Assembly (NCBI GenBank): GCA_947584125.1
Contig: CANPWI010000052.1
Coordinates: 1-9,509, forward strand
Direction: 5' to 3'
Length of the DNA stretch: 9,509 nucleotides
Origin: an uncultured Clostridia bacterium
GTDB taxonomy: Bacteria; Bacillota; Clostridia; TANB77; CAG-508
Part shown: positions 5,747 to 9,509 of the stretch, piece by piece
How positions within the stretch are numbered: position 1 is the first letter of the stretch
How the letters are laid out: every line of letters begins with the position of its first letter
The notes under the pieces: model-generated
What the model saw: the letters and a program-made list of their open reading frames with translations, nothing else
Told to the model about the DNA's origin: nothing
The model's database searches: none
Translations under genes and position numbers: made by a program

Positions 5747-8053
5747 TTAAATAATTTTTAGTCCTGCAAATTTTGCCATTAACCTTTTATGACCTGATTT
5801 ATCAAATGTTATATCTACTTTATAATCAGTTCCTTCTTCTTCTATATAGTTTATTACGCCTTCTCCAAATTTTTTATGATATACTCTTGTTCCTTTTTTA
5901 TATTTTTCAATATCTATATCCTCTGTTTTGTTTGCATTTTTTGCTAAACTATTTAAAAAGCTTTCTGCAGTTCTAAATCCAAAGTTTTTGCTTGTATTGT
6001 TACTTGCTGCTACACCTACATTATTTAGATTTTTAATGTTATATGTTTTAGTTTCCTTTACATTTTTGTTTCCATATTCCCATTTATAATTTGAGTCTTC
6101 AAATTCTTCTTTTGTTTTATTTTCAATAACTTCATCATATCCATCTAAATAATCTTTTGGTATTTCTTTTACAAATCTTGATACTTGATTGTATGATGTT
6201 GAACCAAATATTGTTCTTTTTTTAGCGCAGGTTAGATATAAATTATTTTTCGCTCTTGTAACTCCAACATAACAAAGTCTTCTTTCTTCTTCAAGTTCAC
6301 TTGGTTCTGATATTGATTTATATCCTGGAAATATTCCTTCTTCCATACCTACTAAAAATACTACTGGAAATTCCAATCCTTTTGCACTATGTAATGTCAT
6401 AAGTGTAACTGCTTCTTGCTCTTCTTCAACATTATCTATATCACTAGATAGAATTATTCCTTCTAAGAAATTGTTTAAATCACTTTCTGCCTCTTGCTCT
6501 TCAAATTCAACAGCAACAGATAAAAATTCTTCAAGGTTTTCTATTCTATTTTCTGCTTCCATAGTATTTTCAAGTTCTAATGCTTTTGTATATCCTGTAT
6601 TTTTTAATGTCATTTTTATCAATTCAGATATTGTTAATTCATTTTTCTTTTCTTTTAATTCTTCAATAACATTTATAAATTCCCTTGAACTTACATATAC
6701 TCTATTTAGTCCATATTCATTTGCATTTTTAATTACCTCATACATTGATATTTCATTTTGCGTTGCTATTTGTGCAATTTTATCTATGCTTGTAGCTCCT
6801 ATTCCTCGTTTTGGTTCATTAATAATTCTTCTTAAACTTAAGTTATCATGCTGATTATTTATTAATCTTAGATATGCTATAATATCTTTTATTTCTTTTC
6901 TTTCATAGAATTTTAATCCACCAACTATTTTATATGGAATATCTTCTCTTCTTAAAATTTCCTCAATACTACGAGATTGTGAATTCATTCTGTATAATAC
7001 TGCAAAATCAGAATATTTATAGTACTCTTGTGTTTTTAAATGGTTTATTTGCTCTGCTATGTATCTTCCTTCAGAATATTCATCATCTGCACTAAATACT
7101 ATTGGTAGTGCTCCTGTTTCATTTTCTGTCCATAGTTTTTTATCATATTTTACGCTATTATTTTTAATAACTCCATTTGCAACATTTAATATGTTTTTTG
7201 TACACCTGTAGTTTTGTTCTAGTTTTATAATTTGTGTTCCTGGGAAATCTTTTTCAAAGTTTAGTATATTAGATATATCTGCACCTCTAAAAGAATATAT
7301 TCCTTGGTCGTTATCACCAACTACTGTAATATTTCCATATCTAGATGCTAAAAGGGTGACTAATGTAAATTGTGCTTTATTTGTATCTTGATATTCATCT
7401 ACTAGTATATACTTAAATTTTTCTGTGTAATATTCCAATACATCAGGATTTTCCATTAATATTTTTATTGTAAAATTAATTATATCATCAAAGTCTAATG
7501 CATTGTTTTCTTTTAATTTTTTTTGATATAAACTGTATATTGTTGCTATTTTTTCTTTTCTGAAATCTCCATTTGCTCTTACTGCATATTGCTCTGGTTC
7601 TAACATTTCATTTTTTGCATTGCTTATTTCATACATTACACTTTTTTCAGTAAACATTTTATCATCTATTTGTAATGTTTTTAAACATTCTTTTACCATA
7701 GATTTTTGGTCTTGTGTATCAAATATTGCAAAAGATGTGTCAAATCCCATTCTATCTATATATCTTCTTAACATTCTTACACATATAGAATGAAATGTTC
7801 CTATCCACATATCTTTTGCAATTTCTCCAACTAAGTTTTCTACTCTTTGGTTCATTTCATTTGCAGCTTTTTTTGTAAATGTAATTGCTAGTATATTCCA
7901 TGGTGCTATATTTTTTTCTTGCATTAGGTATGCAATTTTATGTGTTAAAACTTTGGTTTTTCCGCTTCCTGCACCTGCAATTACAAGTACTGGTCCTTCT
8001 GTATTTATAACTGCTTCATATTGTTTATTATTTAATCCATCTAATAAATCCAT
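5747..8053 (-). CDS. pcrA: ATP-dependent 3'-5' DNA helicase PcrA (UvrD family)
   Basis: SF1A helicase of 768 residues that acts in DNA repair, rolling-circle replication and clearing of transcription-replication conflicts. All motifs are present: Q motif LNNKQYEAV (7-15), Walker A GAGSGKT (27-33, Lys32), Ia ITFTKKAANEM (57-67), II LVDEYQDT (217-224, catalytic Glu220), III VVGDNDQGIYSFRGAD (244-259), IV LEQNYR (278-283), V TLHSAKGLEF (553-562) and VI YVGVTRAK (595-602). A low-complexity linker (about 640-715) leads to a C-terminal Tudor-like domain, GTRVYHKKFGEG onward (721-768), which in Bacillus and Geobacillus PcrA binds RNA polymerase. The ATG at 8053 is preceded by an AAGGAAGATGG-type site. 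It lies 38 bases after the phosphatase gene, so co-transcription is likely. A ligA gene, often next to pcrA, is not seen downstream. Confidence 0.96.
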   Translation of the reverse strand: MDLLDGLNNKQYEAVINTEGPVLVIAGAGSGKTKVLTHKIAYLMQEKNIAPWNILAITFTKKAANEMNQRVENLVGEIAKDMWIGTFHSICVRMLRRYIDRMGFDTSFAIFDTQDQKSMVKECLKTLQIDDKMFTEKSVMYEISNAKNEMLEPEQYAVRANGDFRKEKIATIYSLYQKKLKENNALDFDDIINFTIKILMENPDVLEYYTEKFKYILVDEYQDTNKAQFTLVTLLASRYGNITVVGDNDQGIYSFRGADISNILNFEKDFPGTQIIKLEQNYRCTKNILNVANGVIKNNSVKYDKKLWTENETGALPIVFSADDEYSEGRYIAEQINHLKTQEYYKYSDFAVLYRMNSQSRSIEEILRREDIPYKIVGGLKFYERKEIKDIIAYLRLINNQHDNLSLRRIINEPKRGIGATSIDKIAQIATQNEISMYEVIKNANEYGLNRVYVSSREFINVIEELKEKKNELTISELIKMTLKNTGYTKALELENTMEAENRIENLEEFLSVAVEFEEQEAESDLNNFLEGIILSSDIDNVEEEQEAVTLMTLHSAKGLEFPVVFLVGMEEGIFPGYKSISEPSELEEERRLCYVGVTRAKNNLYLTCAKKRTIFGSTSYNQVSRFVKEIPKDYLDGYDEVIENKTKEEFEDSNYKWEYGNKNVKETKTYNIKNLNNVGVAASNNTSKNFGFRTAESFLNSLAKNANKTEDIDIEKYKKGTRVYHKKFGEGVINYIEEEGTDYKVDITFDKSGHKRLMAKFAGLKII

Positions 8054-8091
8054 TTTTATTCCATCTTCCTTTTACGAATTTTTGTTTGATT

Positions 8092-8559
8092 TTATAATAT
8101 TTTTTCCCATTTGTCAATCATTAAATCTATATATTTTTCAATTTCAGCGGCACAATTTCTATACACTACTATATCATATCCATAAGGATCCTTTATATCT
8201 AAATCTTTTGTGTCTTTATCTATATATTCCTTCATTGTATATATTTTATCTTTTAACTCTGGATATAATCTTGTAAGCATTATTTTGTGATTTATAGTTG
8301 CACACAAAATAACATCCATTTCTTTTATTTTTGATTTTGCTACATTTGTTGCTCTATGATTTTTTAAATTTATTCCATACTCCTCCATAACTTCAATAGC
8401 ACTTTGCGTAGAACATTCTCCACCTTCTGCAAAAGTTCCTGCAGAAAATACTTCTATTTTATCTTTAAGAGTATTATCTTTACTTATTTTTTCTTTTAAT
8501 ATTGCTTCTGCCATAGCACTTCTACATATATTTCCTGTACATATAAACATTACCTTCAT
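8092..8559 (-). CDS. Low-molecular-weight phosphatase, YwlE-like but with tyrosine-phosphatase-type Ile11
   Basis: Cytosolic low-molecular-weight phosphatase of 155 residues. The catalytic P-loop is CTGNICRS (7-14), with nucleophile Cys7 and Arg13; the general acid is Asp124 in KDPYG. The overall sequence follows YwlE, the protein-arginine phosphatase that counters the kinase McsB: MAEAI, SAGTFAEGG, TMKEYI (108-113) and DIKDPYGYDI. However, position 11 is Ile, as in tyrosine phosphatases, where YwlE has Thr, the residue known to steer arginine-phosphate specificity. Substrate is therefore uncertain. The ATG at 8559 is chosen because GGTGAT (8569-8564) lies 4 bases upstream and the family starts here; the ATG at 8571 has no site and falls on the predicted transcription start. 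It is first in a likely operon with pcrA. Confidence 0.9.
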   Translation of the reverse strand: MKVMFICTGNICRSAMAEAILKEKISKDNTLKDKIEVFSAGTFAEGGECSTQSAIEVMEEYGINLKNHRATNVAKSKIKEMDVILCATINHKIMLTRLYPELKDKIYTMKEYIDKDTKDLDIKDPYGYDIVVYRNCAAEIEKYIDLMIDKWEKIL

Positions 8560-8576
8560 TTTTATCACCATTTCTT

Positions 8577-8605
8577 ACTATACTATATTTTTCGTTTTTT
8601 TACAA
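8577..8605 (-). promoter_or_regulatory. Candidate promoter of the phosphatase-pcrA operon
   Basis: Minus strand: TTGTAA (8605-8600), a 17-base spacer, TATAGT (8582-8577). The start would fall near 8570, leaving a very short leader that just contains the GGTGAT site. Moderate match in AT-rich DNA. Confidence 0.45.
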
Positions 8606-8633
8606 GTATTGATATTTAATTCATGTTTATTAT

Positions 8634-9377
8634 TTATATTTGTGTTGCAAGAATTCCTAGTAAAAATCCTATGATATTCCCTATTGCATTCATTCTTCCT
8701 TTGTATAATTTATTAGATTCTGGTATTAATTCTCCTGATACTATATACAGCATTGCACCTGCTGCAAATGCAAGGCACATACATATTATTTCTTGAGATA
8801 TATTTCCAATTATAGCTCCAAAAAATGCACCTACTCCTGTTGTTACTCCTGATAATATAACATATAATATAACTTTAGATGCTTTCATTCCTCCATTTTT
8901 CATAGGTACTGCCATTGATATACCTTCTGGTATATCATGTAAACATATTGCTAAAGCTAAACTTAGTCCAAGTTTTGTAGATGCTTCAAATCCTGAACCA
9001 ATAGCTAATCCTTCTGGGAAATTATGTAATGCTAAGCCAACACTTACAATTATTCCTGTTTTTAATAAACTATTAGATGCTTTATTACTTACAGATTTTG
9101 TATTGAATTTTTTTTGCACTAATATATCACATGCAATCATAGATATAATTCCTATTATAACTCCAACTATAACATTTGAAAATTTTCCAATTTCTAATGC
9201 TTCTGGTACTAAATCAAAGCACACTATTGCTATCATTAAACCTGATGCAAGAGACAAAACAAATCCTAAAAATTTGTTAGATGTATTTTTAAATTTTATT
9301 CCTATTATTCCTCCAAGCGTAGTTCCAAATGTTCCAAAAAATAATCCTATTAATGTTGTTTTTAAAATTTCTTCCAA
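8634..9377 (-). CDS. ZIP-family divalent metal transporter (ZupT/GufA-like)
   Basis: Integral membrane transporter of 247 residues that probably imports zinc or other divalent metals (iron, manganese) into the cytoplasm. Eight hydrophobic segments can be drawn at about 8-27, 35-55, 67-86, 106-126, 135-157, 166-190, 195-218 and 228-246. The ZIP metal-site signatures are intact: HNFPEG (118-123) in segment 4 and HDIPEG (147-152) in segment 5. The loop between segments 3 and 4 is short and lacks the His-rich stretch of many eukaryotic ZIPs. The start is TTG at 9377, with GGAG (9390-9387) 9 bases upstream; the next in-frame ATG is at residue 48, inside a membrane segment. The ribosome binding site lies in one arm of a 15-bp inverted repeat, which suggests regulation. 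The metal cannot be told from sequence. Confidence 0.93.
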   Translation of the reverse strand: MEEILKTTLIGLFFGTFGTTLGGIIGIKFKNTSNKFLGFVLSLASGLMIAIVCFDLVPEALEIGKFSNVIVGVIIGIISMIACDILVQKKFNTKSVSNKASNSLLKTGIIVSVGLALHNFPEGLAIGSGFEASTKLGLSLALAICLHDIPEGISMAVPMKNGGMKASKVILYVILSGVTTGVGAFFGAIIGNISQEIICMCLAFAAGAMLYIVSGELIPESNKLYKGRMNAIGNIIGFLLGILATQI

Positions 9378-9388
9378 AATAAATAACT

Positions 9389-9425
9389 CCTTTAAAATAA
9401 ACTTTATTATAGTTTATTTTAAAGG
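9389..9425 (-). promoter_or_regulatory. Inverted repeat over the -10 box and ribosome binding site of the ZIP gene
   Basis: CCTTTAAAATAAACT (9389-9403) and AGTTTATTTTAAAGG (9411-9425) form a perfect 15-bp inverted repeat around a 7-base centre. A minus-strand TATAAT (9411-9406) lies in the centre, predicting a start near 9399, but no good -35 is seen. The AAAGG of the ribosome binding site lies within the gene-proximal arm. It can be read as a DNA operator, as a hairpin in read-through RNA, or as a weak terminator for the upstream gene, whose stop is 8 bases away. Confidence 0.65.
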
Positions 9426-9433
9426 AATCAAAT

Positions 9434-9509
9434 TTATTCTTCACCTTTTAATTTTTCTGCTCTATCTTGTGCTATTAAACTGTCTATCATTTCATCTAAG
9501 TTTCCATTT
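9434..9509 (-). CDS. C-terminal end of an unidentified gene (runs off the right edge)
   Basis: An open frame enters from the right edge and ends at TAA (9436-9434). The visible 24 residues read GNLDEMIDSLIAQDRAEKLK and end GEE, an amphipathic, charged helix. That is too little to name a family. It is on the same strand as the ZIP gene, 56 bases upstream of its TTG start, so read-through into the transporter is possible. Codon use matches the rest of the window. Confidence 0.55.
   Translation of the reverse strand, partial: NGNLDEMIDSLIAQDRAEKLKGEE

Noticed and set aside
5773..8276. Plus-strand frames across pcrA and the phosphatase
   Set aside because: Antisense to genes with complete motifs; no promoter or ribosome site in the right place.
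8560..8571. Phosphatase start at the ATG at 8571
   Set aside because: No ribosome binding site there, and GGTGAT precedes the ATG at 8559, which gives the normal family N-terminus.

Overview
This window looks like chromosomal DNA of a spore-forming, low-GC Clostridia-type Firmicute. The evidence is a strongly AT-rich sequence with AT-ending codons, Shine-Dalgarno sites of the AGGAGG/GGTGAT type ahead of most genes, the classic Firmicute trio gdpP-rplI-dnaB, a PcrA helicase with a Tudor tail, and two small CotF-like spore-coat proteins. TGA is not read as tryptophan. I see no mobile elements, CRISPR arrays, tRNAs or rRNAs, and no obvious foreign segment.

Layout: all genes but one lie on the minus strand, so transcription runs from right to left. 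At the right edge is the last part of an unidentified gene (9434-9509), then a ZIP-family metal transporter (8634-9377, TTG start). Next come a low-molecular-weight phosphatase of the YwlE/PTP type (8092-8559) and the helicase pcrA (5747-8053), probably one operon. A bidirectional terminator at 5711-5733 separates pcrA from the only plus-strand gene, an unrecognised 85-residue protein (5424-5681) with its own promoter. Divergent from it lies a two-gene CotF-like operon (5105-5287 and 4826-5071) closed by a strong hairpin. Then a good housekeeping-type promoter (4733-4761) drives gdpP (c-di-AMP phosphodiesterase), rplI (ribosomal protein L9) and dnaB (replicative helicase). The left end is the first 143 codons of rpoB (1-431), preceded by a 415-base non-coding region with two candidate promoters and several RNA hairpins.

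How the genes fit together: replication and repair (dnaB, pcrA), translation (rplI), transcription (rpoB; PcrA also contacts RNA polymerase in relatives) and c-di-AMP turnover (gdpP) form an ordinary housekeeping neighbourhood. I do not see a new multi-gene system. The parts worth a second look are regulatory or small: the long structured leader in front of an rpoB that has left its usual ribosomal-protein partners; a dyad around the -10 box of the ZIP transporter that would also hide its ribosome-binding site in read-through RNA; a GC-rich perfect palindrome between gdpP and rplI; a YwlE-like phosphatase carrying the tyrosine-phosphatase-type residue at its specificity position; and the unrecognised plus-strand gene.
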